Source: Mytilisepta virgata (taxonomy: Eukaryota; Mollusca; Bivalvia; Mytilida; Mytilidae). From it: a stretch of 64,000 nucleotides of DNA. The notes under the pieces were generated by a model. It had not been told where the DNA came from. It searched no databases and saw only the letters and a list, made by a program, of their open reading frames with translations. The stretch spans positions 43,783,135 through 43,847,134 of the forward strand of contig CM051517.1 of the NCBI GenBank assembly GCA_028015205.1, read 5' to 3'. Of the stretch, positions 12,503 to 24,975 are shown piece by piece. How positions within the stretch are numbered: position 1 is the first letter of the stretch; every line of letters begins with the position of its first letter. The translations under genes and the position numbers were made by a program.

Positions 12503-15330
12503 CCCATGTGTAGTACTCGACATTAGCATTTAGTGCCCTCTTCTTGTCGTTTTCGTCTTGTTCTTTCTGATTTGTCATATTTCACACATTATAACACAAT
12601 ATGATATTAATTTCAATTACAGATATATAGTATCCATCATAAATTTCTATGACGTACATATGAGGCCAGAAATTGGTATTTACTGTGCAAAGTACAGTAA
12701 TGTTTTAATTCATGAGATTTGCATCATTTGCTCGTTAAAACCAACATTCGGTGCGACAGATTTTTAATTTTGAGAAATAGATAATAATTGCCAGAATGGC
12801 TATGGTCAAATCTATAGAATGTCAAAATAGTTTTTGTAAAGCACAGTTAAATGCAAAATTAACAAAACGGTAAAGCCAGAACAATTTGTACTGAAATTCG
12901 TGAAAGACTCTGAAAACCATTTTAGGAAGTTCATGGAGAATTTTCAACCCTGCTTCGTTGGCCCCTTTTTTGTAATTGAATTTAAACTTGAAATCTGTCA
13001 TTAATTTTGGCTCTACCATTATGTAATTTAAATCTCTTCTACACTTTAATGTGGTCAAGAAAAACTAAAAATATCAGAACACACATCGATCTGAGATGCT
13101 TACAATTCCCATGGTGACACAAAACATAGAAACAAAACAACTATTCACCATGTAAGTGCTCGCAGTTAACTCAAAACAAGCTCGGAAAACAATCTTCTAG
13201 CCTACCAACCCTAGGAAGCATTACATCCCCGACAGACTTGTAATTTAGTGTAGAAACATCATAATCTAAGATGGCATAGCTAGAATTTGTACAAAACATA
13301 AAAACTGGACAATGTAAAGAAAACATTCAAAATTTCCTTTAACTTGAAAATTTCTGCAATATCTTCAATAGTAAGACAACAGCTAAGACCAGAAAGATCA
13401 TGGTAGTCCCTATATAAACGATAAAAATCCAGTATCTTGTAGTCGATTAAACTTTCATATTGTGATAAAGTTCAGTAAACAACCATTATATATGTATATT
13501 ATATAATCCTGTAATTACCAAAAATAGCACATTCCCTGAAAGAACTATAATTTTAGTATGCTGACATTGACCAAATAGATACTTAAATATGTCAGAATTA
13601 AACAGCGGGTCAATACAATACGGTCCTTAGAACAGAAAAAAAATGTTTGTTCATAAAACAGAACTATTTATAGTAAATGTTTATGTATACAGTCAAAGCC
13701 GATTTTCACCACTCTCTATACGTCAAATTTTATCATGATTTTTCTTTCATTTGTATTTTTTATTATGCCATTTGGGTTGGTTATATTGCAGCCTTGAATG
13801 CATTCATTTTCCCCATGGAAACTGTGATGATAAAACAATCCTATAATATTAATGTTTCAAAAAGAAAAGTAAGGAAAATGACTTATCACGTTATATAATG
13901 GCATTAACAGCTTTGTCATATTTCTAATTGGAAGAAAACAAAAAAATCTATTGGGATTTAGAAAACTTTGTTAGATGATCCCAATCTGGAGTTATCGACT
14001 TCCAATCCAAATGTTAGTTTCCAATTAGTTATAACTGGATGCATACGTTGTACATCATTTCTTATTTTTCATATGTTTCTTCCAATAAATATCAATGATT
14101 TTATATTTAGTATCTTATCTGTGTTATTGCACCTTCTGAATCTTCATGCTTGCCAGAATCTATAAAAATCAAAGTACTAATTTGATATCTTTGGTTATCA
14201 TTGTTAGTCTTCTAATTGTGAAAACAGTGCTTTGTTTGGTTTGCAAACATTCAATATAATCTATTAACTTATTAGCCACGTGCAAATCATTAAAGGATCT
14301 TTTTAACATCAAAAGAAATATCAAAGCAAAATAAACTACATGCAACTTTTTAAAATAAACACAAACTGAACCGAAATAAACAAGTTTAAAATTTTACCGA
14401 AATTACTCCTAACTAAAATTTTCTAGAGTTTAAATTGACTGTTCCCCTCATGACCAGTCATCAAATGTATACTATGTTCGTTTAACATTTGCTGTTCAAA
14501 ATGTTTGTCAGTTTCTCTCATGTCAAGCGAAATGCAACCTTGAAACACATGAAATAGTTATTTTTTGAACATTGGTGCAAACTTTTCATGACAATGTGGT
14601 ATGTAACTACTTTTATTCTTCAATAAGCAAAGTAATTCCATGTCATGAATTCTTTGTTGGCTCAACTTTTTTTAGTATTCTAATATATTAAATTTACCGA
14701 TTCGTACATAATTGAACTACGCCGTAGATATAATTATGTAACTTAATGAAATGTATTGTTTTTTAAACCATGTTCATTAAGTATTTCCATATGAACCATC
14801 TGCATTGACATGCATTATGTTAACGAACGAATATTAAATTCTCAAGCATGTTCTTCAGTTTTCTTTCACATCAATTAGTTTTTCAGTAATATCCTACTTC
14901 TACATACAAAATTAAAGCAATTATCTCCCGAGCTTCTTACTATCTGGAAAATTATAAAACATACCATTCTTACTTGATAGTAGTAGTTACTGATCAACGG
15001 CTACGGAAACTGCTGATAGCTTTTCATTAAAGTTAAACCACTGCTGTGACGTCAGCCTATTCATTTACAGTGGTTTCTTTTTCTAGAACCAACGCTTCGT
15101 TAATATGTCACTGAAATGAGGTCATCAAATTATATTCAATTGTTTCCTTTGTGTACTTAATTTCATTAAGTTTGAATTGGCTAATTTACTGATTTCTGTT
15201 CACAGCTGGTATTAATTTCAAAAACTTACCTTTAACTTTTGCAAATTTTTATTTGCCGTGACTGGGGTTCAAACTCCCTCCTTGAAGTAAATTATGTGTC
15301 ATAGTTCAAGCGCACACCGACGAAATCTCT
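12503..15330. other. AT-rich stretch, no gene recognised
   Basis: Short open frames at 12822-13058 (minus) and 13677-14165 (plus) have no recognisable motifs and AT-driven composition. A B-box-like GGGGTTCAAACTCCC is present at about 15262 on the flank of the next fold-back, without a matching A box or cloverleaf. Confidence 0.5.
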
Positions 15331-15459
15331 CGGCTACCAATCGGATGATATCCAAATGTCGTTTTTACATATATCAATGTGATACGGTACAATATATACA
15401 TAGGGCTTTCGCCTTTATATATTTAAAAACGACGTTTGTATAGTGTAAGTTGGTAGCCG
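15331..15459. repeat. Fold-back element, about 45-bp inverted arms
   Basis: The left arm CGGCTACCAATCGGATGATA (15331 onward, through CAAATGTCGTTTTTACATATAT) is matched in inverted orientation by the right arm ending GTTGGTAGCCG at 15459, which contains ATATATTTAAAAACGACGTTTG. The loop region near 15380-15414 is AT-rich. Weaker symmetry may extend outward: GGGTTCAAACTCCC at about 15262 faces AGTTCGAATC at about 15499, so the real element could be about 270 bp. No transposase is present, so it would be non-autonomous. Confidence 0.7.
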
Positions 15460-15976
15460 CAAGGTGAGGATGAGTTGAGAGTAACAATTGTAGACACAGT
15501 TCGAATCTATGTTTCGGCTTTCCCTTTTTTCTAAACCTTTGTGTTATAATTGATATAATTTAGTAATAAAAAAGATCATTATTTTTTTGATTTGATTATT
15601 ATCGACAATTTCATATAATTCAATAGAAAATTATAACATTGTTATTTTGATGTTTATGGCAATTTCATCTGTTTCACTGCATATCTTAACATATTTTTAA
15701 AATATTAAAAGTGTAAAACGAGTGTATTTAAACTATTTTTTCTTTCAGTAACATTATGTTTTACTGGAAAATTATTTAGACTTTGCTTTATTTTGTCAAT
15801 AATGGACAAATTTCTGAATCATATGCCTTATATTGTAAGTTCATACGGTTTTGTATTAATTTTCATTTACCATTAAAATCATCAACGTAACTGCATATAT
15901 CTAATTGAATAATAGTATAGAGAATTAAGTTAATTTAAGCTCACACGTAATAGGGTCTAATTAAGAAAGGAACTGT
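15460..15976. other. AT-rich spacer, nothing recognised
   Basis: No gene or structured repeat was seen between the two fold-backs. Confidence 0.5.
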
Positions 15977-16090
15977 AATTGAGAAAAGTCGTAACAACAA
16001 TAGTTTAAGTAAGAGATACAATGGATAAGTGTGAATTGAGAAAAGTCGTAACAACAATAGTTTAAGTAAGAGATACAATGGATAAGTGTG
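15977..16090. repeat. Perfect 57-bp tandem duplication abutting a palindrome
   Basis: Positions 15977-16033 and 16034-16090 are identical (both begin AATTGAGAAAAGTCGTAACA). On the minus strand this makes a 19-residue peptide repeat in a spurious frame. The second copy contains the left arm of the palindrome at 16070-16166, so the duplication and the palindrome share sequence. Confidence 0.95.
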
Positions 16091-16166
16091 AATTCTTTGA
16101 AAACAATCCACGAGCCTCCGGCTCGTGGATTCTTTTCTACGAATCCACACTTATCCATTGTATCTC
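16070..16166. repeat. 97-bp palindrome centred at 16118
   Basis: The outer arms GAGATACAATGGATAAGTGT (from 16070) and ACACTTATCCATTGTATCTC (to 16166) are exact reverse complements. The inner arms CCACGAGCC (16108-16116) and GGCTCGTGG (16120-16128) flank a 3-base loop. Between them the pairing is imperfect. The structure should form a strong hairpin or cruciform and resembles a short fold-back MITE. Confidence 0.92.
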
Positions 16167-19100
16167 CTATACATGGTCCGAGACTGAAGCCTATAAGCTT
16201 TACCGGTGTACGAAATTAATTCATTGTATCTCGAAACTATCCTTTTCTTGACAATGTTTTGACCGGTCTGGTAAGGTTTTCCTTATAGAATTAAGTCGGG
16301 GGTAAATGCACGGGAAAATGTTTTCAGCTAAAAGTATTGTCATCTCATCAAATATTTCTGCTTTGTACACTTTCTTTGATTACTTGAACTTAGGTTTTGT
16401 ATGTAGCCAGGGATCATATAATACTATCATATACAGTTCCTGATGTAGCCTAACTTCTTCGATTTACCGTTCGATCTCCCCCATTATCTACTTCCTGAGA
16501 TGTGTATGTTAAAGAAAAGTACATTTCTGTTCGGAAAAAACCTTATTCACAATAGATTTACAGAAGGCTGTCATACTTCCGGCATGGTCTGGTAACCATG
16601 GTTAATTTTTATTTTACATATCCATCTATAGCCGATGACAATATGATTAAAATCAGATCTTCATTTGTTGTCGGAGATGAAAATCTTTGCTTAAAAATTC
16701 CTTCTGTCAGAGAGAAATAGTGTAAAGTAAAGTACGTAAATTAAGCGTGTTAATGCAATGCAGTTCTTCAAACTTATGAATAATTTGACTTGTTAAAAGG
16801 AATACGACAACTGCCAAAAATATGCGGGTACCAGGGAAATATACATGTATTCAATTAAATATTGTTTCGGATCAGTTGATGCAACATACATGTAAATTCT
16901 TTGAATGCAATATCTTTTAGCAAAACCAATTTCAAGATGCGTTCAAACAGCTGGATAGATTAATATCGAATTCAGAACAATATTTAATTGTGATAAAAGA
17001 TTCAAAATTCACCTATTAAGTACAACATGACAATGGCTTTTCACTACAAATTCGTTTTTTTAAAAGTAATAATAAACAAAAATGGTCAGAGAAACGGTGA
17101 CTTAAAATGGTTAATTATGATAGTCGTTTGGTTAGGCTAATATATAATTTTCAATCAAACTACACAGTTAATGCATATACTTATAGTTTTGGAAGTGGAT
17201 TGTTTTTTGGAAATCAATCTTGTTCAGTGGCCACAAGACCACCCATTGATCTGTTGATTGCGAGTTCTTAAAATAGTTAAGACTGGAGACTCTCCTGGTT
17301 ATTCATCTTCTCCTGCATTAAATGTCTGTAATTTGTGGAAAAGTGGGAAGCTTATATCTACAATGAAAAAACAAATAAAAAAGATTATTAAAACATAAGA
17401 AGAGAATTCAGTTTTGTCTCCTAGGTTGCAGTGTGGAAACTAAGGGAAATATATCCAAACACTAAACCTTATTGAAAATAAAATTTCAAAAAGGTCCAGA
17501 AGTACATAAACCTGTTATCTGCGGATTTATATGGCTCTGAAAGGTGGTTTAATAAAGAGTAATTTTTGGAAGATCGCTAGGCATAAGCAGAAATGCCAAT
17601 GGGAAATCAGATGAAACATGTAAATGTCACAAACAGATAGGAAAATGCAAGCAAATACCCTTTAAAGCATCTTCAAGGATAAGCAATAAAACTTTCCTCT
17701 GGTTGTGAATATAGCATGTCAGCATGACAAATGACAGCATCATTCCGTGATACGAATACAGTGTCAACACGGCTAACATCACTTCTTAAAGCAATTCTTT
17801 TGACATGAGATATCATCTATCAGAGAAACTCTATTTCCTATACATTATTCTCGAATTAGTATCCCATGTTAGTTGATAGACAGAACAAATAATATTTCTC
17901 CCTCTACTTAAATAAATACATCTGGTTTTATGATTATAGATACAAATTCTGTTTGGTGATGAAACACAATGTAAATATTAAAATTATCATTATTTTCTGA
18001 ACGACGATCAGATTGACATTACTAGAACTGGTAATCAAATGTTTTTGTTACTTAACTTGATATTTTCTGAAAAGTGCATTTTTTCCGTACAGATATTTGG
18101 ATATTAATAGGCCATCCTTGTCAAACTCTCTGGGTTATCAAACGAAAAAAAATTTTTTTTTTCATTCTGAGATGATCATGATGATGGTTTACAACTTTGA
18201 AGTCGTAATATTGACACTAAAAACTTTGTAAATTTCGTCTTACATCTTTTTTTAGAAACGATGTGTGGGGCTTGTTTTGCTGGGTATTTTATTGCGACAC
18301 TATTCCCTCCAGATCATAGAGAGGGTTCTTTTGTTGTTGATTTAAAATCAACAACTGTCACCGATAAAAATTTTAAATGTGTTCTTTTTATTTAAACTAG
18401 AAAAAATAAAGTTCCTAAGTGTAAAAGTAAGTATGGCCACTTCTGTACGTAACTTTGATATTATTTTTACATCTATAATGATAACAAAAATATATACGTC
18501 AAAGAATCAAAGTTTGTTTATAGTAGGTAGGTTTACATGTTACAGGAATGTAAAACAACTATCACAGCTGTAAAAACTTGTGTTCTGAAGCTTTGGTGAC
18601 ATTAAGACATCAATAAATCTATTTTTAGCACAAGTTTAATTGATAAAATATGATATTTCTCGTGTTTCTTAAGTGGACTGGAATATTTTCTTTGTGTTTA
18701 AGTTGTTGAATAAACTCCAAAGAGTTTCAAAGCAGGGTAATATTAGCTGGACTACTAGAATGCTCAACATAAATATGCACATATATGTATTATGATGTTT
18801 AATGAACATGATTTATTAATATAATTAATAATATTGGTCGTACAATATATGTAGGTGTAGACATTATTTATTAAAAGTACTTTTCCTTGTATTTGTAACT
18901 ACACCTTTTGGTTTGTTTACATTTTAGGGTCAGGATACTGAATTATATATAATATGTGCTACTAACTAGACATTTTTGGTGGTTTTGTTTTGCACTGTTT
19001 GTCAACTAGACAAGGATTCAGACCGGATGTAGAGTATATCCAGTGTTTTCTGACAGGTAAGACCAAAATTAGCATAATTCACCGAAAATGGAAAGAAATG

Positions 19101-19170
19101 AGAAATTAATCATTGATTGGAAGGTGTTAAAACTGTTTTGGAAACGTTTAGTTTGGTTTCTCATACGTAA
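16167..19170. other. AT-rich stretch, no gene recognised
   Basis: No recognisable open frame or RNA gene. A small inverted repeat at about 18333-18355 (GTTGTTGATTTAAAATCAAC and flank) could form a hairpin but lacks a U-tract or other context. Confidence 0.5.
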
Positions 19171-19398
19171 ACTTATTCGATTGGACGATTTGATACTCTG
19201 GAGGCGGCAGTGGAAGATTTATTCGGGCACGAATTTATCGGTTATTACGATGAAAACTTGGGTAGTTTCGCATGTATTATTATGTCCGTCTCCGGGACAA
19301 ATTATTTCCAAATAAATCTTGGGTTTTCATATTTTATTTCAATTCATTCTCCTTTAGAACTATTATTCATCGTCTTTAAAGTAACAATCGAAGGATAA
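19171..19398 (+). pseudogene. Possible decayed coding fragment, unknown family
   Basis: One frame stays open from just after a stop at 19168-19170 to a stop at 19396-19398. Its first part (19192-19320) is less AT-biased than its surroundings and reads like real protein, including DTLEAAVEDLFGHEF and an aromatic Y-Y-D-E-N segment. The overlapping ATG-initiated frame (19088-19315) is Trp/Lys/Ile-rich and less protein-like. I do not recognise the family. It may be a remnant of a mobile-element ORF or a host exon, or it may be chance. Confidence 0.2.
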
Positions 19399-20657
19399 TT
19401 TAGTTAGTCGGGTCAGGTTGTGTTTTTTACTCCTAAAACATCAAGTGATCGTTCATCTACCAAAAAAAAAAAAAACTGACAATGAAGTGATATAATGTCC
19501 AAACATATAAACAACTCGTGGGTGTGGAAAGCGCTATCTAGCACATAATAGTGGTGTACGTCTTATTAATTCGTGTTCAATAATATTGTATTTTTCAACA
19601 GTAATAAATACATTTTTTGTTGCTTGATATTTGAAAAAATTCTTTCGTGAGACCTAAACACTTTTTTTTATTAGAACTAAATTATGTACCCACAGGGAAT
19701 ATTCACAAACGAATTAAATGAATAAATTGTCTCTATATTTGAAAATTTCAAATAAAATATGAGGTTGTTAGCATATTTATGATAGGAATTTTGAATTCAG
19801 ATTGCAATTAGCCATCAAATTATCTTGATTGATTTATGTATATTTAATGTCGGTCGGTGTAACCTATTTCCGTAATGGTACGATCTACTAGTCATCAGTG
19901 CTGTAATTACTGAAAATTTATTCCATATTGACAAATATTTCCATAACATTTATGCCCTGTTAAATTCGTTTTAATTGGCGTGAAATGTTTATGAAATTGA
20001 ATAAATTCTATATGAATCAACATGAGATTAAAACAGTCTGAGTATTTTCAAAAGAGCATGCTAATTCTAGAGGTAAACCTTTGTGATGTTAATACCTATA
20101 TTGTCGTAACACTTAGTGGTAACTATATTGTACCAGAGAGGACAAAAAAGCAAAGCTACGATTAGCAAACATGTGAACTATATCTCGATATGTGGTTTTA
20201 CATATGATTTATTGACGTGGAACATATATATCAGTCACTTTAATATTAGCAAGAACTGTTATTTACTTTATGAATATTGTTTACTTCACCAATTTTAGTG
20301 AAAATACATTTGCTACTCACTTAGTACTAATATGGTTGATACTGTTTGAATAAGAGAGACATTACACGGAATATTTTACTGAACAATATTTATTTGCCCT
20401 CTGCTCAATTGATTTTAATCAATATATTTCCCATTTTATAATAAAAAGAATAGCTTTCTAAGTATGGAGACCAAATTGACTGTCATTGGAAATAATTCTG
20501 TTTCTGTATTTTGTTTGAATAGATTTTCAAGATTTTATTTGACTCTCAGACAGCGTAAACTGTAACAAGAGGCAAAAAATCATAATACATATAATACAAT
20601 GGTGAACGAGACAAGGCGTAACATTATATAAGACATATGTAAAATGTACAACAAAAG
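19399..20657. other. AT-rich stretch, no gene recognised
   Basis: Nothing beyond short homopolymer runs was seen. Confidence 0.5.
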
Positions 20658-20687
20658 TTATATATATATAGATATATATATATATTA
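20658..20687. repeat. (TA)n microsatellite
   Basis: Alternating TA dinucleotides with one GA interruption. Confidence 0.95.
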
Positions 20688-21885
20688 AAGTCTTAAAATA
20701 TATAAATAAATGACTGAAATTGCCGAAATGACAACAGAAGATCGCTTTATAGGGAAGATTCCCTATCAATTAAAATATATTCAGTTTATTAAATTTTTTC
20801 AGTCAGAATTTAGCCCAAGGTTGTATTTTTACAACCCATATCAGTTTCATTACATTAAATTAAATTTTATTACTCAATTTCAATTGAGAGATAAAAGCTG
20901 AGTGGAATGTTAGGAACAATACAGTATGCCCGAGGTTTTATTTTATAACGTTAATCTACATTTTAAAATTGGTTTTTGTGTCATTACCTTGTTCAATATT
21001 ATTTTCAAAAGCACACTTTAATATCAGCTGAAGATATTAAGTCAATTAAAAGGTGTTATAAAAATTTGAACTTTATTTTGTAAATGTTAGTTAAGTCTAG
21101 AAAATGCTTTAATTAAATATTTTGAATAAGAAAAGTACCCAAATTTAAGTATTTATGTCATTTTTAATCCTGATAGAAAACAGCTTTATAGTTTAATTTT
21201 ATGGCTCTTAATACGGCCTCTATAATGACAAAATTAATTCTTATTACAACAGATATAAAAACTATCTGTCTAACAATCTGTAATAGATAAATTTAGTTTG
21301 AACTTTTTAAATGTACAGTAAAATGTCAAACGTTATAGTTCTTTCCTCATTTCTTGTCAAGGTTTTTAAAACATGCAAGTGAACTAGTTCAATGGTTTTG
21401 TACTGTTGTGGTTGTCAAGACCGACGGATGTCGGAGGATTAAATGACAAAAACCAAGGGAGGAAAGTTTGCTTTAAAAGGATTTATTCCTATCAAATTGT
21501 TTGCAAAACACATAATTTATAGGTTATTATCGTTTATATTTCCTCAGTTGCACACATCTTAAAACCATAAAAAGTCCAAATTTCAACAATAAAATGATAT
21601 ACAAGTATTTAAACAGAGGTGATAAATATACTCTGTAGAATTTTTCTATCACATAAAAAGCATTTCTTAATCAATAAAATGTTTAATGATATTATTATGT
21701 ATCAGTTACATACAGGTGGATTCCACGTAAAGCATGGTGTTATGATAACATTGTAGCTCATATATAGTCTCAAGAAAAACTTTGATGTCAATTTGCTGTC
21801 CAACAAAAGTTTCAATGTTCAAGAAACATTAAAAGTTAAAAATAACTACTAGACAGAATAGTAAGTAAAAATGAATTAAAATAAC

Positions 21886-21887
<2 letters not shown>

Positions 21888-21916
<29 letters not shown>

Positions 21917-21921
21917 TAATA
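21888..21921. repeat. (AAT)n microsatellite
   Basis: About eleven AAT triplets with one AAC interruption, followed by an A-run. Confidence 0.95.
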
Positions 21922-23290
21922 AAAAAAAAGATTGTCAAGTCGGAAAAGGCCATGCACGTCAGAGGACTCTTGGACTATATATACTTCCATGTCCGTCTTC
22001 CTGCGAGATTCCTTTTTTTCCCAGATAGCTTGATAGCTTGATTACATAATACGTTTTTGATAGAAGATTGATTGTTTTAACTTTCGGTATTTTATATGGG
22101 CACTGTTTACCATGTTGTACAATGTAACACACCAGGTCACTTCAATGGGCGTCGTATACCATATGCTTCCCAGGCTACCGGGTTTACCTCTGTGTTTAAA
22201 GATAGAGTTGTATTGACCATAGGATTTAGAGGTTTGTATTGTTTGTGTTCTATTCATTTGTATTCCCAGGTTTGTCTTTTCCTCTTATTTTAAAAATGTT
22301 TAGGATTCCTAGATATATTTTAACAAGGTCAGCAACTCTTAGTATCATGATGATTGAAAAGGAAAGTAGGAGTTTTAAAAAAGATTGGAATAACCTTGAG
22401 CTGTATATATTTTCTAACAATGTGTGTTGACAAAATACTTATTGCTTTTTCAGCTTTCAACCTTTGCTCTCATATACTGTAAGCAAAAATTCGGTCTAGC
22501 CCTATAAACATATGTGCCAAATATAATAATATTTCCTACTTCCCTCCCTAGGTTGATGCCATTGGGAGTAGCTAGAGGACACAGTGTCTATTTGATTTTC
22601 TGATGGTTATAAATGGATTTTGTTTTGTTCGTATTTGATCTTATTTTTTATTTATTGTGAACAGTTAATGGAATTACAGCTATTGTAGACTATCAGCGCC
22701 TAAAATTGACATGTAATTTGCTTTTTGTAACTTATTAGAGTAGTAAAATTGATTACTAATCTCCGATACATTAACAACATACTTATCAAGACGTCATCTC
22801 TCAGCCCCTTTCCGTACAGTTCCAGGAAACAGAGCCATAAATCTGGAGATTTTTATTGTATTGTAATGATAGAAGTGCATAAAAGAATATCCACGTGGAA
22901 ATATCGGACAATGTTCAATGTTATGAAAACAAATTAATATGCGTCTCAAATTATTATTGCTGCTTGTTCATTTAAAACTTATTCTCTTCTGAAATGAATT
23001 GTTATAACAATGGCTGTCATCAAAGGTTGGCATCAGACTTTTATTCGTCGTTTGCATTATCAAAAATAACATCTAGACTGTCCATTGTTGTTGATTTTTG
23101 TATAGATTTTATTATGATAACTAATACATGTATCTAGGATTGACATCTATAGAAACTAGAAAGGAATAACTATCGGAATATCGATTTTTAGAGTTTAATA
23201 ACAAAATAACATAAACTAACAAACTTCAGCAAATTTTAATTCCTTATTTCCGAATTGCCACTTATAATCAGAGAATTTGTGAATATTACG
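21922..23290. other. AT-rich stretch, no gene recognised
   Basis: Overlapping short frames occur on both strands at 22042-22430. The DNA there is slightly less AT-rich, but the peptides show no recognisable domain. Confidence 0.45.
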
Positions 23291-23334
23291 AAAAAAAAAA
23301 AAACAAAACAAAAAAAAAAAAAAAAAAAAAAAAA
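23291..23334. repeat. A-rich homopolymer tract
   Basis: A 44-bp tract is all A except two C's. It could be the tail of a retroposed element, but the flanks show no recognisable body. Confidence 0.9.
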
Positions 23335-23584
23335 GAGTAAACACATTTGTTTTTACATCATTTTAAATATTGTTGACAGCCGAAACAAATGTGGGAATGA
23401 GTTATTTCTCTTTAAAGATCTTTAATATGAATAGATAATAAAACGCATAACAGGAAAGAAACAAACGCCATCCAGTCAGCGGACACTAAAAATTACGAAC
23501 CACAAACATAGAATTAACAAAGATTCAGGACAATATGACTTGGTACACAAACTTAGCAAAACACTTAGTTTAATATAACACCAT

Positions 23585-24110
23585 ACTGGAAAATTCACTT
23601 AAAGATCTTATGATGTCGCCACAGACGAACATAGTTTAACCTGTTAACATAGGACCCAATCGGAAATTCACTTAAAGATAACCTTTTCTATCAATTGAAA
23701 CCAATGCCAGAAATGGTCCTTAGTTGGTCCTCTCATAGAATTGGAATGTATTCGATGACCCTCACAGCCATAAAAGACTCGGTTTAACATAAATGTAGGA
23801 CCCTATGGGATGTCTGAAACCACTAAGTCAATTGGAACCAAACTTGAATTGGTCTGTTAGTGGTCTTCTTTCAGATTTATATCCAATGACACTGACCGCC
23901 ATTAAAAGTGGCCACACACGCGAACTTGGTTTGTGAAATTCACTTAAAGATCTTCTGATCTGAAATCACGAAACTATCTGGAACCAAACTTGACAGCAAT
24001 GGTACTTAGGTTGTTATTTTTCAGACATGTTCCTGATGACACTACCGGCAATGCAAGATGGCCACCCTATTAGAAAATTCACTTTAAGATCTTCATGTCT
24101 AAGAGAAATA
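23585..24110. repeat. Degenerate tandem repeat
   Basis: The motif AAATTCACTTAAAGATCTT, or a close variant, recurs at about 23591, 23663, 23936 and 24075. GGAACCAAACTTGA, a variant of GGTCCTTAGTTGGTCCT and ATGACACTGACCGCCA-like segments recur in the same order between them. The spacing is uneven (about 70 to 270 bp), so the array is old and partly deleted. There are no long open frames. Confidence 0.6.
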
Positions 24111-24882
24111 AAACCAAAGATGGCAGGAATGCATAAATTGTATCCATGAATGCCAACCCACATTAAAATGATCAAAAATGTTATTCTGCTTTTACTCTGA
24201 AAATGAAATCCAGCTTAGCGGTACAGGCTTCTTTGAGCCTCGAGTTAGATCTTACCATAAATATCGAAAATTTCCAAATATATACATGTACTAAATGATA
24301 AGAGTCGACACTTTTTAATTTCCAGTTACATTTCCTCTTTCGACAGAGAAATGCTTGACTATGGTGCCATCGTATAGTATGAATATATCACAGCTGTACA
24401 ATTTAAGTTGGTTTGTTCTAGGGTGGACAATTTTAACGAGCGAACCCATACGACCTGTTGTCCGTTTTCTTGTATACTTTATATATCAGAAAAAAATAAT
24501 GTGATGGGATATTACCTCATTTTTGTTAAGAAATTAATAAATTATGAATATGTCTTTGATTAGATTTTAATTTGTTTAATATGAAATACCAACTTAACTT
24601 GACCTTTCATTACAAACAATAAAACATTTACGTTTTCACTTGATAAACAATTAAGCTTGGCTAAATATTTTGTTGAAGTGGTGGATGTTTTTATCGAATT
24701 TAGTGTTTTTTTGAGCATAAATGTTTTTTTTTTCAAATTCTTGAAGAGTTAAATTTAACCATTTGCCAAAATATTGAATGGACCCAACAAATAAATGCCA
24801 GAGAGGTATAAAAATCCCATCGGCACACTTAAGTACCATTTTCATCCCAAGATACATCTTGAGCACTGAAACTGTATTTTTA

Positions 24883-24975
24883 TAGCGGATATGACCGAGT
24901 AGTTTAGGGCGCTGGACATGATGCTAGGCGAGTAGGTACCATAGCGTCCTAACGGTGAGAGTCCGAGACCCACCG
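24883..24975 (+). pseudogene. Leu/Ser-type tRNA-like sequence (SINE head or pseudo-tRNA)
   Basis: TGACCGAGTAGTTTAGGGCG at 24892 resembles the A box and D arm of class II (Leu/Ser) tRNAs. GAGAGTCCGAGACCC at 24957 resembles the B box and T arm but departs from GGTTCGAATCC. The length of about 93 nt fits a tRNA with a long variable arm. The acceptor stem pairs poorly. It is followed by AGAATCAAAATCTGATTTCA, which is not tRNA sequence. A tRNA-derived SINE head is the best reading; a functional tRNA is unlikely. Confidence 0.55.

Noticed and set aside
15255..15290. Possible tRNA gene from the B-box-like GGGGTTCAAACTCCC
   Set aside because: No A box at the right distance and no acceptor stem; better explained as part of the fold-back flank.
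15941..16158. Minus-strand frames encoding a 19-residue peptide repeated twice
   Set aside because: Shadow of the 57-bp duplication, not a protein.
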